64,000 nucleotides of DNA from an uncultured Candidatus Saccharibacteria bacterium (GTDB lineage: Bacteria > Patescibacteriota > Saccharimonadia > Saccharimonadales > Saccharimonadaceae): contig CALHTM010000017.1 of the NCBI GenBank assembly GCA_938039975.1, forward strand, positions 84,032 to 148,031. The letters are read 5' to 3'. Positions 23,500 to 32,164 of the stretch are shown one piece after another. The position numbers and the translations under genes were made by a program. The stretch's first letter is position 1, and each line of letters begins with the position of its first letter. The notes under the pieces are model-generated. The model was given only the letters and a program-made list of their open reading frames with translations. It was not told the origin of the DNA and ran no database searches.

Positions 23500-24217
23500 C
23501 GCTAAAAATATTAAGAAGTCGTTCGGGCAAACGCACGCGCTGCGCGGCGTCAGCTTGGATGTCGAGGCGGGCGAGGTGCTAGCGATTATGGGTCCGTCAG
23601 GTTCTGGCAAGTCGACGCTGCTGCATAGCTTGGCGGCGATTACTAAGGTTGATAGCGGCGAGATTGATTTTGATGGCCGGCGGATCGACAAACTGAGCGA
23701 TGATCAGCGCAGTATTTTACGGCGCACTAGCTTTGGCTTTGTCTTTCAGTTTGGGCAGCTGGTACCGGAGCTGACAGCGCTGGATAATGTGGCGCTGCCG
23801 CTACTGCTTAACGGTGTCAAGCGTAAAGAAGCCTATCAGCAGGCGAAAACATGGCTGAATAAGGTTGAGCTGGCGAGTAAAGCTGACAGTATGCTCGGTG
23901 AATTATCGGGCGGACAAATGCAGCGCGTGGCGATCGCCCGGGCGATGGTGATTGAGCCAAAAGTGCTGTTCGCTGATGAGCCGACTGGTTCGCTGGACAG
24001 TCTGAATTCAGAGAGAGTTATGGAGCTATTCATCAAAACCGCCAAAGAGCACGGCACAACGGTTATTATGGTGACCCACGAGCCGACAATTGCCGCCTAT
24101 GCCGACCGGGAAATTATCGTCCGCGACGGGCAGATTTCCGGCGCGGATGCAGCGGTGAATATGGCGCAGAATACCCGGCCAAATCTTAACAAAGCTAGCG
24201 CGAGGACTACCAAATGA
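23480..24217 (+). CDS. ABC transporter ATPase (LolD/MacB/BceA type)
   Basis: The 245-aa ATPase has Walker A GPSGSGKS, signature LSGGQMQR, Walker B VLFADEPTGSLD and the H-loop VTHEP, with the FQFGQLVPELTALDNVALP stretch typical of the MacB/LolD/BceA class. These work with FtsX-fold permeases in mechanotransmission or peptide and lipid efflux. It shares ATGA with the permease downstream. The C-terminal extension (about 225-245) is short and polar. Confidence 0.93.
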   Translation: MSKPIISAKNIKKSFGQTHALRGVSLDVEAGEVLAIMGPSGSGKSTLLHSLAAITKVDSGEIDFDGRRIDKLSDDQRSILRRTSFGFVFQFGQLVPELTALDNVALPLLLNGVKRKEAYQQAKTWLNKVELASKADSMLGELSGGQMQRVAIARAMVIEPKVLFADEPTGSLDSLNSERVMELFIKTAKEHGTTVIMVTHEPTIAAYADREIIVRDGQISGADAAVNMAQNTRPNLNKASARTTK

Positions 24218-26436
24218 GTGTTAGCTGGATGTTACTCAAAAAATCTGGCCGCCAGTCAGTAGTGCGTTTAGGCTTAACAGCGGCAGCAGTAGCGCTAGGG
24301 ATTATGCTGGTGTGTTATTTCGTGGCTGGCACTAACGGACTGTTGGGTCGCTCGAACCGCGTAGTCATTGGCAGTATCGCCGCTGATGCAAGTAATAATA
24401 CGGATTCACAAAAACCAGTCAAAGGCGTCGATCCATTGAAGGTTATGGCATGGCAGCCAGGCAATACGTCGAAGTGGCGCGATCAATCGATCAGTGTTTA
24501 CTCGATGTACGGCACGGACAAGTCGCCGCAGTTTGCCAAGATGAAAACGCCGCGTCCGGGCGAATATTATCTGTCGAGAGCGCTAGCAGAGCTAGTTGCT
24601 GATTATCCTGAGGATAATATTTTGGCGCGGTTTGGCAAGAATACTAAGTATTTGGGCCTAATTCCTGACGAGTATGTCGAGACGTCAGATACGCTGATGA
24701 TGGTGCGCGGCATTGATAGCCAGGAGGTGACGCAAGCTGATACTTTGGCAAAATCACGCCAGCAGCCATCAGCGTTTGCGGATATTTACAAGACGGACAA
24801 AGAAGGTAAAAAGACGGTATCCTTTGATCCTTTTTCCGTGATGATTCTGGGTGTCGGCGCGACAATCTTGCTATTCCCAGTGGTAATTTTCGTGTCGGTA
24901 GCGACGCAATTAGGTGCTGCTCAGCGCGAAAAACGCTATGCGGCGCTGCGGCTGATTGGCGCTACTAAAAAACAGGTAGCGCGAGTGCTGATGCTGGAGT
25001 CGTTTTTGGCGTCGGCGGTCGGTGTGCTGATTGGCTTGACGATATTTTGGCTATGGCAAGCGCCGCTGCTTAATTTCAAAATGAACGGCGAAGGTATGTG
25101 GCCAAGCGACTTGAAACTGAGCATCACGCAATACACATTAATTATCGTTCTGACGCTGGGGCTGACGATGTTTGTCAATTGGCGGCGAATGCGGCGGGCG
25201 CAAATTTCGCCGCTGGGCGTGTCGCGGTCGGCTGAAAAAGTTAAAAAATTGCGGGTGTGGCGAGTGTTCGTGCCAGCGATTGGTATCGCGATTTTCGCCT
25301 GGATATCTTCCAAACTGGGCATGGACTGGTTGAATGATAATAAGGAGTCAGCTTTGCCGTTAATACTAATGACGTCGGCGCTGCTGTTGATTATGTTCGG
25401 GCTGATTTTGGCAGGCAGCTGGCTGACTAATAAGATTGCGCTGTTGTTGGCGCGCTGGTCGAATAATGCTTCGGCGTTGATTGCTGGCAAGCGTACGGCG
25501 GTGCACTCGCAAACAGTTTTTCGCAGTGTTAGCGGCGTGGTGTTGGCGCTGTTTGCTGGCAGTTTTTATTTGACGGCGACCAGCGGTATTGAGGGCTTGA
25601 ACGCTCAAACAGTTAAGGATAATGGCTATTCGCAGCTGAAGGCTGGAACAGCAATGATATCTAGCCATTCGCTGCCTGATGATATGGCGCAAAAGCTAGC
25701 TCAACAGCCGTATATTAGCTCGGTGGCAGTGATTTATCCACAAGAAAAAGGCGATGCTATTCGCTGCCGCGATTTGGCGAACTATACTGAGCATGTTTGT
25801 CCGAGTGATGCTAGTTCAGATCAATTCGCGCTGCTGAACTTTGAAGAGCCGGTTGTTAAAAACGTTAAGCTGGTTGATAAACAAATCGCTACTGACGGCG
25901 GCAAAGAATATTTGGTAACGGTCAAGCACGAAAACGACATTGATAAATTGCGAACATTGGTAGCGACCAATGCCAATAAGTACGATTTTAACTTCGTGGT
26001 TAGCGGAAGATGGGCCAAACAGCCGCATATCAATCCGTCAATTCGCGAGTTAGCTGATTTGGCTTATGTTGGTATCGGCGTGACGCTGTTCGTGGCGGTG
26101 GCGAGCTTGATCGTTTCGACGATTGGCGGGCTGATGGAGCGTCGGCGCTCGCTGTACACTTTGCGGCTGGGCGGTATGCGTCTCATTCAACTGAAACGCT
26201 TGGTGATGGTTGAGTCGGTGGCGCCGCTGCTAATGACTTCGGTGCTATCTTGCGGTATTGGTGTTTGGACGGGCGCGGTATTTACGAAAATGTTCTCGAC
26301 GACGCTGAAGCCGGTGTTAACACCAACCTACTTTGTCATCGTTGGTCTTGGGCTACTGACAGCCATCATCGGTATCTACTTGATTTTGCCGATGGTCGAT
26401 AAGTTGACGCGGTCGGAGGCTAACCAAACCGAGTAG
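24214..26436 (+). CDS. FtsX-like ABC permease, 740 aa (antimicrobial efflux type)
   Basis: Two FtsX domains are visible: helices near 14-34, 205-345 and 375-460 and a C-terminal set near 610-730. An extracellular domain lies at about 460-610. The segments QLGAAQREKRYAALRLIGATKKQV and LMERRRSLYTLRLGGM are the typical coupling regions. This layout fits BceB-like or lipoprotein/peptide transport permeases with 8-10 helices. With the PadR regulator it likely exports or senses a toxic amphipathic compound. A terminator follows. Confidence 0.88.
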   Translation: MSVSWMLLKKSGRQSVVRLGLTAAAVALGIMLVCYFVAGTNGLLGRSNRVVIGSIAADASNNTDSQKPVKGVDPLKVMAWQPGNTSKWRDQSISVYSMYGTDKSPQFAKMKTPRPGEYYLSRALAELVADYPEDNILARFGKNTKYLGLIPDEYVETSDTLMMVRGIDSQEVTQADTLAKSRQQPSAFADIYKTDKEGKKTVSFDPFSVMILGVGATILLFPVVIFVSVATQLGAAQREKRYAALRLIGATKKQVARVLMLESFLASAVGVLIGLTIFWLWQAPLLNFKMNGEGMWPSDLKLSITQYTLIIVLTLGLTMFVNWRRMRRAQISPLGVSRSAEKVKKLRVWRVFVPAIGIAIFAWISSKLGMDWLNDNKESALPLILMTSALLLIMFGLILAGSWLTNKIALLLARWSNNASALIAGKRTAVHSQTVFRSVSGVVLALFAGSFYLTATSGIEGLNAQTVKDNGYSQLKAGTAMISSHSLPDDMAQKLAQQPYISSVAVIYPQEKGDAIRCRDLANYTEHVCPSDASSDQFALLNFEEPVVKNVKLVDKQIATDGGKEYLVTVKHENDIDKLRTLVATNANKYDFNFVVSGRWAKQPHINPSIRELADLAYVGIGVTLFVAVASLIVSTIGGLMERRRSLYTLRLGGMRLIQLKRLVMVESVAPLLMTSVLSCGIGVWTGAVFTKMFSTTLKPVLTPTYFVIVGLGLLTAIIGIYLILPMVDKLTRSEANQTE

Positions 26437-26468
26437 TGTGTTTGTATCGGCCCGAGGATAATCTATCG

Positions 26469-26504
26469 AAAAGCGTTCCAGTTGGCGGCTGGGACGCTTT
26501 TTCT
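26469..26504 (+). terminator. Terminator of the PadR-ABC operon
   Basis: AAAAGCGTTCCAG and CTGGGACGCTTTT form a 13-bp stem with one wobble and a 7-nt loop, followed by TTTC. Confidence 0.85.
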
Positions 26505-26524
26505 TATAAAATTCGATAAAACTC

Positions 26525-26553
26525 TTACGCTTTTAGTTTGATGCGCGTATACT
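26525..26553 (+). promoter_or_regulatory. Promoter of the amino acid importer operon
   Basis: TTACGC, 17 nt and TATACT (26548-26553), ending 7 nt before the ATG at 26561, so nearly leaderless. Confidence 0.5.
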
Positions 26554-26560
26554 ATAAGTT

Positions 26561-27355
26561 ATGAAGAGGGCAAAAGCACTGCGAAAAATGGCGACTTGCC
26601 TGTTTGTAGCGGCCTTTTTAGCGATGATTAGCTGGATGCTGTATGATATACTGCAGCGCGACAGCAGCATCTCCAACGACACCGACGTGCTGGTCATGGG
26701 TACAAACGCGACATTTAAACCTTTTGAGTATAAAGATGGCGGCCAGGTGGTTGGCTTTGATGTCGAATTGGCGCAAGCTATTGCCAAAGACATGGGCAAA
26801 GAGCTAAAAATCGAGGATATGTCGTTTGATGGCTTGTTGCCGGCGCTTGAGAGCGGGCAAATCGATATGGCGGTGGCCGGTATGTCGGTGACTTCGGAGC
26901 GTGAGAAAAACGCGCTGTTTTCGGATCCTTACTACCAGGCGTCGCAGCGAATAATTGTACCCAAAAATAGCAAGATAGCCAATAAGTATCAATTAGAACA
27001 CAAAAAAATTGCTGTGCAGCTCGGTACGACGGGCGACCAGGCAGCTTCTAAAATTAAGGGAGCGCAAGTCGTGCAATTCCCGGCAGCGCCGAATGCTTTG
27101 CAAGAATTAGCGGCTGGCAAAGTTGACGCAGCGGTGATTGACGATGCGCCGGCTAAGCAGTACGTCTCTGGGTTTCCTTCGCTCAAAATTATCAACACGC
27201 CGCTGAGTAGTGAAAGCTACGCGATCGCTTTCAAAAAAGGCAATACCGAACTGGCCGAGCATGCCAACAAAACGATTGCCAATATGAAAGCCGACGGTCG
27301 TTACCAAGCGTTGTTGCAGAAATACTTTGGCACGGCGAAGGAGCAGGCACCATGA
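26561..27355 (+). CDS. Polar amino acid ABC transporter, substrate-binding protein
   Basis: The 264-aa protein has an N-terminal membrane anchor (about 10-31) with no lipobox cysteine, then a type 2 periplasmic-binding fold: TNATFKPFEYKDGGQVVGFDVELAQAIAKDMG, FDGLLPALESGQIDMAVAGMSVTSER, and VQLGTTGD. This is the ArtJ/GlnH/FliY family. It would capture an amino acid outside the membrane and deliver it to the permease. Arginine or glutamine is plausible given the arginine operon nearby, but specificity cannot be read directly. It overlaps the permease by 4 nt. Confidence 0.92.
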   Translation: MKRAKALRKMATCLFVAAFLAMISWMLYDILQRDSSISNDTDVLVMGTNATFKPFEYKDGGQVVGFDVELAQAIAKDMGKELKIEDMSFDGLLPALESGQIDMAVAGMSVTSEREKNALFSDPYYQASQRIIVPKNSKIANKYQLEHKKIAVQLGTTGDQAASKIKGAQVVQFPAAPNALQELAAGKVDAAVIDDAPAKQYVSGFPSLKIINTPLSSESYAIAFKKGNTELAEHANKTIANMKADGRYQALLQKYFGTAKEQAP

Positions 27356-28074
27356 ATTTTGGCGAAGTGATTTTTGGTGACGGGCGCTGGGTTTATCTAT
27401 GGCACGGACTAGAAGTAACATTGGTTTTGACAGTGTTATCGGTGGCATTAGGCGTAATTATCGGCATAATTATCGCGTTGATGCGGGTGTCAAAAATCCG
27501 TCCGTTTAGTTGGCTAGGGCGCTTTCCGCAGCTGAAGCGTTTGGCTAGGTGGAATCCGGTAGCTGGTCTTGGACGTTTGTACGTTGAAATCATTCGTGGT
27601 ACACCACTGTTGGTGCAGCTGCTTATTATGTATTATGTAGTATTTGGATCGTATCGTTTCATGCCGAAGATTTTCGTGGCGGCAATCGCCTTTGGTATCA
27701 ATAGTGGCGCTTATGTGGCGGAAATCATTCGCGGCGGCATAGAGAGTATTGATAATGGACAGCTAGAAGCAGCGCGTTCGCTAGGTTTGAGCTATCCGCA
27801 GGCGATGCGCTATGTGATTTTGCCGCAAGCGATGAAAAATTCGCTGCCAGCGTTGATTAGCGAGTGCATTGCTATGCTTAAGGAAACGTCGGTAGTCGGC
27901 TGGATTGGCTTGGGTGATATTATGCGTGGCGCTGACGATATCCGCTCGTTGACAGCGACAGCATTCCAGTCGTTGTTTGCGGCGGCGGTTATGTATTTAG
28001 CGTTGACGGTTATCTTTACGAAAGTGATGCGGCGTTTCGAGAAGGGAGTGCAAGCTGATGATCAGGACGCGTAA
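27352..28074 (+). CDS. Polar amino acid ABC transporter, permease
   Basis: The 240-aa permease has five or so helices and the HisM/GlnP signature: [18 protein letters not shown], then the EAA loop [30 protein letters not shown]. It forms a homodimer or heterodimer pore in the plasma membrane. It overlaps the binding protein (4 nt) and the ATPase (17 nt), so all three are one operon. Confidence 0.94.
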   Translation: MNFGEVIFGDGRWVYLWHGLEVTLVLTVLSVALGVIIGIIIALMRVSKIRPFSWLGRFPQLKRLARWNPVAGLGRLYVEIIRGTPLLVQLLIMYYVVFGSYRFMPKIFVAAIAFGINSGAYVAEIIRGGIESIDNGQLEAARSLGLSYPQAMRYVILPQAMKNSLPALISECIAMLKETSVVGWIGLGDIMRGADDIRSLTATAFQSLFAAAVMYLALTVIFTKVMRRFEKGVQADDQDA

Positions 28075-28780
28075 CCTGCGCAAATATTTTGGATCCAACC
28101 ATGTGCTGCGCGGGATTGATTTGACGATCGAGGACGGTGAAGTATTAGTGATTGTCGGGTCGAGCGGCTCGGGTAAATCGACGCTGCTGCGATGTCTGAA
28201 TTTACTTGAAAAACCCACTTACGGATCGGTTTTTGTTGATGACGTTGATATCACTCAACCGCACGTTAATATCAATAAAATCCGCCAGCGTATCGGTATG
28301 GTGTTTCAGCAATTTAATCTATTCCCTAATATGACAGTGCTAGATAATATCAAATTAGCGCCTAAGAAACTACGCAAAGTATCGGATCGTAAAGCGAATC
28401 GGCGAGCTAAAGAACTACTTGAGCAGGTTGGTTTAGCTAACAAAGCCAACGAATATCCGCAGCATCTGTCGGGCGGCCAGCGGCAGCGAGTGGCTATCGC
28501 TCGGGCGCTCGCTATGGAGCCAGAAGTTATGTTGTTTGATGAGCCGACTAGCGCGCTTGACCCAGAAATGATTGGCGAGGTGCTTGATGTGATGCGCGAT
28601 TTGGCTAAGCAGGGCATGACCATGGTGATTGTCACGCATGAAATGAGCTTTGCTCGTGAAGTTGGCACACGGATGATTTTCCTTGACAAAGGCGACATCA
28701 TTGAAGACGGTCCGCCTAAACAAGTAATGGACCACCCGAAGACTGAACGAGCGCGCCAGTTCTTTGATGCTGATAAATAG
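28058..28780 (+). CDS. Polar amino acid ABC transporter, ATPase (GlnQ-like)
   Basis: The 240-aa ATPase has Walker [11 protein letters not shown]-loop [16 protein letters not shown], signature [15 protein letters not shown], Walker [16 protein letters not shown] and H-loop VTHEM, the typical GlnQ/HisP text. It powers the importer encoded just upstream. No terminator is evident before the next gene, which has its own -10. Confidence 0.95.
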   Translation: MIRTRNLRKYFGSNHVLRGIDLTIEDGEVLVIVGSSGSGKSTLLRCLNLLEKPTYGSVFVDDVDITQPHVNINKIRQRIGMVFQQFNLFPNMTVLDNIKLAPKKLRKVSDRKANRRAKELLEQVGLANKANEYPQHLSGGQRQRVAIARALAMEPEVMLFDEPTSALDPEMIGEVLDVMRDLAKQGMTMVIVTHEMSFAREVGTRMIFLDKGDIIEDGPPKQVMDHPKTERARQFFDADK

Positions 28781-28816
28781 CATAAGGTTAACAATACATG
28801 CTAAAATAAAATAACT

Positions 28817-29575
28817 ATGGCAAATTCAAAAGTATCATCTGCTGAACACGAAAAGCCTAATAAGCATCTGCCAGAACGAAACGTTAAAAATGAAGCCATC
28901 ATAGTTAGCCAAGCAGTTGGCATGTTGCTGTTTGGCGCAGCGATGGTTGGTTTGCTAGCAAACCCATTTCTTGTTGTTCCGTTGTTTTTTGTGCCGCCTT
29001 TGTTTGTAGCTTATCTATCATTTATTGCTTTATTGTTTGTAGAAGGCATTGTCATTTTGAAACAATACCGGCGCGTGGATCGCTACCGTCAGCGTATTAC
29101 TGCGCTGAGCGTGATATTACTTTTGCCTGTATTTACCGTGATTTTTAATACATTAGCAGTGGCTGCTACATTATTGCATGCATACGATATTGTTTATATC
29201 GCGAAATTGCTTACATCGCCTTGGGTACTTCTGGGGTTGTTCGTTGTGGCTGCTGTTGGCTTGTTATATTTGTGGCGATTGCTACGACTCCCGGATCGGT
29301 TATATTGGGAGCCTCTTCCGGCATCTTCGTTGTCAAAAACACAATATAAACAGCAAGAGCGCGGCTTGCGGCTGCAGCGAATTGGTTTTGGGCTTTTTAG
29401 TATTCCGTTAGTCATAGCTATCACAATTTCTTTCGCAGTATCGCAGATAATGGTTGGCCCAGACGGTGGTTTTGGCGGTAGTGCCATATTTAACTACGCG
29501 TCGCTAGCCTTTGTTTGCGCTGGCATACCGTGCATCGTGGCTGGTTTGATGTGTTTTGCTAAGAGCGATATGTAA
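28817..29575 (+). CDS. Multi-pass membrane protein of unknown function
   Basis: The 252-aa protein has a polar N-terminus and about six membrane helices (roughly 30-55, 58-78, 95-120, 135-155, 190-210 and 225-245). I recognise no family. An extended -10 (TGC-TAAAAT, 28799-28807) lies 9 nt upstream of the ATG. It stands alone between the amino acid importer and the decayed secretion-like locus. Confidence 0.7.
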   Translation: MANSKVSSAEHEKPNKHLPERNVKNEAIIVSQAVGMLLFGAAMVGLLANPFLVVPLFFVPPLFVAYLSFIALLFVEGIVILKQYRRVDRYRQRITALSVILLLPVFTVIFNTLAVAATLLHAYDIVYIAKLLTSPWVLLGLFVVAAVGLLYLWRLLRLPDRLYWEPLPASSLSKTQYKQQERGLRLQRIGFGLFSIPLVIAITISFAVSQIMVGPDGGFGGSAIFNYASLAFVCAGIPCIVAGLMCFAKSDM

Positions 29576-29586
29576 TTGTTTAAGCT

Positions 29587-29628
29587 TTGATCCGATAATT
29601 TCCTCTGATATAGTCAATAATCAGAGGA
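29587..29628 (+). promoter_or_regulatory. Promoter overlapped by a 9-bp inverted repeat
   Basis: TTGATC (29587-29592), 16 nt and TG-A-TATAGT (-10 at 29609-29614). A perfect inverted repeat TCCTCTGAT/ATCAGAGGA (29601-29609 and 29620-29628) straddles the -10 and start site and also contains the ribosome-binding site AGAGGA. It looks like a repressor operator. Confidence 0.5.
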
Positions 29629-29632
29629 GAGA

Positions 29633-30070
29633 GTGGTTAGTAAGCGAGAAAAACCAGATAAGGATAGTCAAGCACCGGTTAAAAAGCGTGCTAGTGTTAA
29701 ATCTACATCAAAGAATCGTGAAAAATTACATGATGATTTGGAAAATAAAAAGTCTGGCGGCAAGTTAGATCCTGGTCTGTATTGTTTTACGGCCATCGCT
29801 CAGTTTCATGGTATTCCTGCCGACCCAGAGCAGATTGCTCACGCGTTAGCGATCGATCCGCGTGTAGGTATGAGTGAAACGGATATGCTACGGGCTGCGC
29901 GCTCACTCAAATTGAAGGCGCGGGCAGCTACGGTTAATTCTAAACAATTAACGAAGTTGCCATTGCCGCTGATCGTTGGTATGAAGGACGAAAAGTTTGC
30001 GGTGTTGGCGCAAATTGTTGCGGTGGCTTTTATGCTCCATGATCGTATTATAGTGCAGGTATGTCTGTAA
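29633..30070 (+). pseudogene. Truncated HlyB-like exporter: N-terminal C39-peptidase-like domain only
   Basis: After a basic 45-residue lead the protein reads DPGLYCFTAIAQFHGIPADPEQIAHAL, then MSETDMLRAARSLKLKARAATVNSKQLTKLPLPLIVGMKDEKFAVLAQI. This matches the N-terminal peptidase-like domain of RTX/HlyB-type ABC exporters. Family members continue for about 570 residues with membrane and ATPase domains. Here the match stops at VLAQI, and the protein ends 20 residues later in unrelated sequence, so a deletion junction is likely near 30015. The GTG start has a ribosome-binding site. An RTX-type lipase gene lies just downstream, a typical substrate of such exporters. Confidence 0.6.
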
Positions 30071-30131
30071 TAACTCGTTGTATTGCGCTCATTCTTAAGA
30101 TAAAATGATAAGCAATAGGGGGCTGTACTGT

Positions 30132-30956
30132 ATGGCGAAGAGTAAAAGCAAAAGAGCGAGCAAGTCGCGCGTAAATAATAAAAAAGCCTGGCAGGTTATT
30201 TTAATTATTCTGTCGTCAATAGTCGTAGTAATGACGGCAGTGTACATTGTAGGCGGAATTATAGTAGATAGAGAAATTAATAAACGTTCGGTTAGCGATA
30301 AGACAGAACAAACTAACATGACTAGCTATCTAAGAAACAAATACAGCCAAGATTTTGAGGTAGAAAAACCTAGCTGCAATGGCGGTGCTTTGGGTATTTC
30401 TTGTGTATGGTCTGCTGATGCTTATCCTAAAGCGGACAAAAGCATAAAGATACGTATTTCACGAGTGGATAATCAGACAAAATACAGCGACGATTATGTA
30501 GTAAGAACTTGGCAAAAAGAACAAACTGCCAAAATTCAACCTAAAGCCAGAGAAATATTTAAAGACATGCCCGTTGATGTAAAAGTTAGACTAGGTGTGA
30601 TAGACTCAAACATAGAAAGCACCTTCACTCTGAAAAAGCCGACTTTTGAGGAGGTGTTTTTAACTGAAAATAAAGTTGGGCAGCGTGGCAATTTAGTGTA
30701 TAGATTAGATTTTAGATATGAGGGTAGTGTTAAAGACAAGGATCGTTTTGCTAGCGGTATTTACGAGATGATAGAGTACGCAAAGAACACGGGAGTTAGT
30801 TCCAAAGATATGTCCGTGAATATATATCTATCAAAAGGAGGTAAGCTTATCTCAAAAGGATATTGTAATAGTGATAAGCTATCATCGATCAATGAACTAA
30901 AAAGTTGTATTGATATAACAAAAAATACGCCGGTAGAGGAGAGCGATAGATGGTAA
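30132..30956 (+). CDS. Single-pass membrane protein of unknown function
   Basis: The 274-aa protein has a basic cytoplasmic start, one membrane helix (about 20-43) and a soluble outer domain with three cysteines (about C81, C88 and a later pair near 240-256) that could form disulfides. The ATG at 30132 is preferred to 30105 because AGGGGGC precedes it. It overlaps the lipase gene by 7 nt, so it may act on the lipase as a chaperone, foldase or anchor. I do not recognise a family. Confidence 0.65.
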   Translation: MAKSKSKRASKSRVNNKKAWQVILIILSSIVVVMTAVYIVGGIIVDREINKRSVSDKTEQTNMTSYLRNKYSQDFEVEKPSCNGGALGISCVWSADAYPKADKSIKIRISRVDNQTKYSDDYVVRTWQKEQTAKIQPKAREIFKDMPVDVKVRLGVIDSNIESTFTLKKPTFEEVFLTENKVGQRGNLVYRLDFRYEGSVKDKDRFASGIYEMIEYAKNTGVSSKDMSVNIYLSKGGKLISKGYCNSDKLSSINELKSCIDITKNTPVEESDRW

Positions 30957-31516
30957 AAACGATTGAGTACTTAAATCTGTCAGCATTGGCTTATGCTGAT
31001 TTTAAAAAATCTGATACTGGATTAACTCTGGATGAGATTATCAGAGATGAGCAAAAGAATAAATCGCGCAAAAATTTTAATCTATCAGACCCTCAACTCT
31101 TTGCTCTCCAAGACTCTTCTAATCCTCTCCGCTCCTTTGTTCTTCTTTCGCAATCTCCACTTACATATACTCGCACAGTTAAAGATCGTAATGGCATTAG
31201 AACCATTACGGTAGAAAATGAGTTTTCTTGCATTGCTCTACAGAACCCAGAAACCAAAGAGATTATATTCGCTTTTCGTGGTACTAACAATTTTGGAGAT
31301 TGGGACACTGATGGGCTCATTGGCTCTAGAGTATTTCCAGCAGACTGGATGGGGCAATTTGCTGCTGCTAGAAAGTTTGTTTTTCAAACTCTCAATCAAT
31401 ATGGCCCTATTTGTTATAACGATCAGAAGGCGATGTTTAAGGCTATTGGTCAAGGTAGCAACGTCAGCTTCACTGGGCACTCTCTCGGCGGTGCGTTGGC
31501 CCAATATAATATATGA
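30950..31516 (+). pseudogene. Class 3 lipase, N-terminal part with nucleophile (frame broken)
   Basis: The first frame contains FSCIALQNPETKEIIFAFRGTNNFGDWDTD and the nucleophile elbow FTGHSLGGALAQY, the alpha/beta-hydrolase lipase_3 signature. It ends shortly after at TGA because of a duplicated AATAT (31503-31512). Removing one AATAT joins GALAQY directly to MTYKTAKLDKG of the next frame. The catalytic Asp and His should lie in that next part, so this half alone would be inactive. Slippage at the repeat could switch the gene on and off. Confidence 0.7.
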
Positions 31517-32064
31517 CGTATAAGACCGCCAAATTGGACAAAGGTGACGCTGGTATAAAGTCTGTAACTTTTGATGCTGTTGGTATTGGCGATAATGTTG
31601 GCGTATCATCTATAGATGCTGACAAATATAACTCTACAGATCATGTCAATTCTCTTGACTGGGTAGGTACATATGGATTGCAACTCGGTAAAACTGTTAC
31701 TCATATAGATAACTCCGAAGTAGATTATATATCGGATGCGTCTGGATTAGCAGATGAAGTGCATCTTGGTTATGACTCGCTAGATATTATATTTGAGCGT
31801 GCTGGCAGTAACCTCCGCCTCCGCATGCCAGGCTCGCTTGACGCTATTACGGTTAGTTCGTGGTATAGCAGCGATAATTACAAAATTGAGACTTTCAAGT
31901 CGGCTAACGGCAGTGTTATCACACATACTCAGGTCGATAGTCTCATCCAAGCTATGTCTTCTTTCCAAAAAGACGCTGACATGACTTGGGAGCAAGCTGT
32001 AATAAATCAGCCAACGCAGGTGCAGTCTATCATCCAGCAGTATTGGACAGCACCGACTACTTGA
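31513..32064 (+). pseudogene. Class 3 lipase, C-terminal part with RTX-associated tail
   Basis: The frame begins with the remainder of the lipase core (KSVTFDAVGIGDNVG). It then carries YDSLDIIFERAGSNLRLRMPG, SSWYSSDNYKIETFKSANGSVITHTQVDSLIQAMSSF, which matches the calcium-binding-protein-related domain found at the C-terminus of RTX proteins exported by type I systems. No GGxGxD nonapeptides remain. Together with the truncated HlyB-like gene this looks like a reduced RTX lipase locus. If translated on its own it would need the ATG at 31513, which has no clear ribosome-binding site. Confidence 0.65.
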
Positions 32065-32081
32065 TTTAGCCGAGAAAAGGC

Positions 32082-32109
32082 TTGCATAAGCGTCATAAAT
32101 CTATATAAT
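32082..32109 (+). promoter_or_regulatory. Promoter of the arginine deiminase operon
   Basis: TTGCAT (32082-32087), 16 nt and TATAAT (32104-32109), followed by a leader of about 50 nt with a GGAGGT ribosome-binding site. No ARG-box palindrome is obvious. Confidence 0.65.
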
Positions 32110-32164
32110 GAAAACTATATAAGTAAATAAACAATGAATCATTTAGATCATAGCGGAGGTGGGC

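Noticed and set aside
32110..32164. Riboswitch in the arginine operon leader
   Set aside because: The leader is only about 50 nt and AT-rich, with no stable paired structure.
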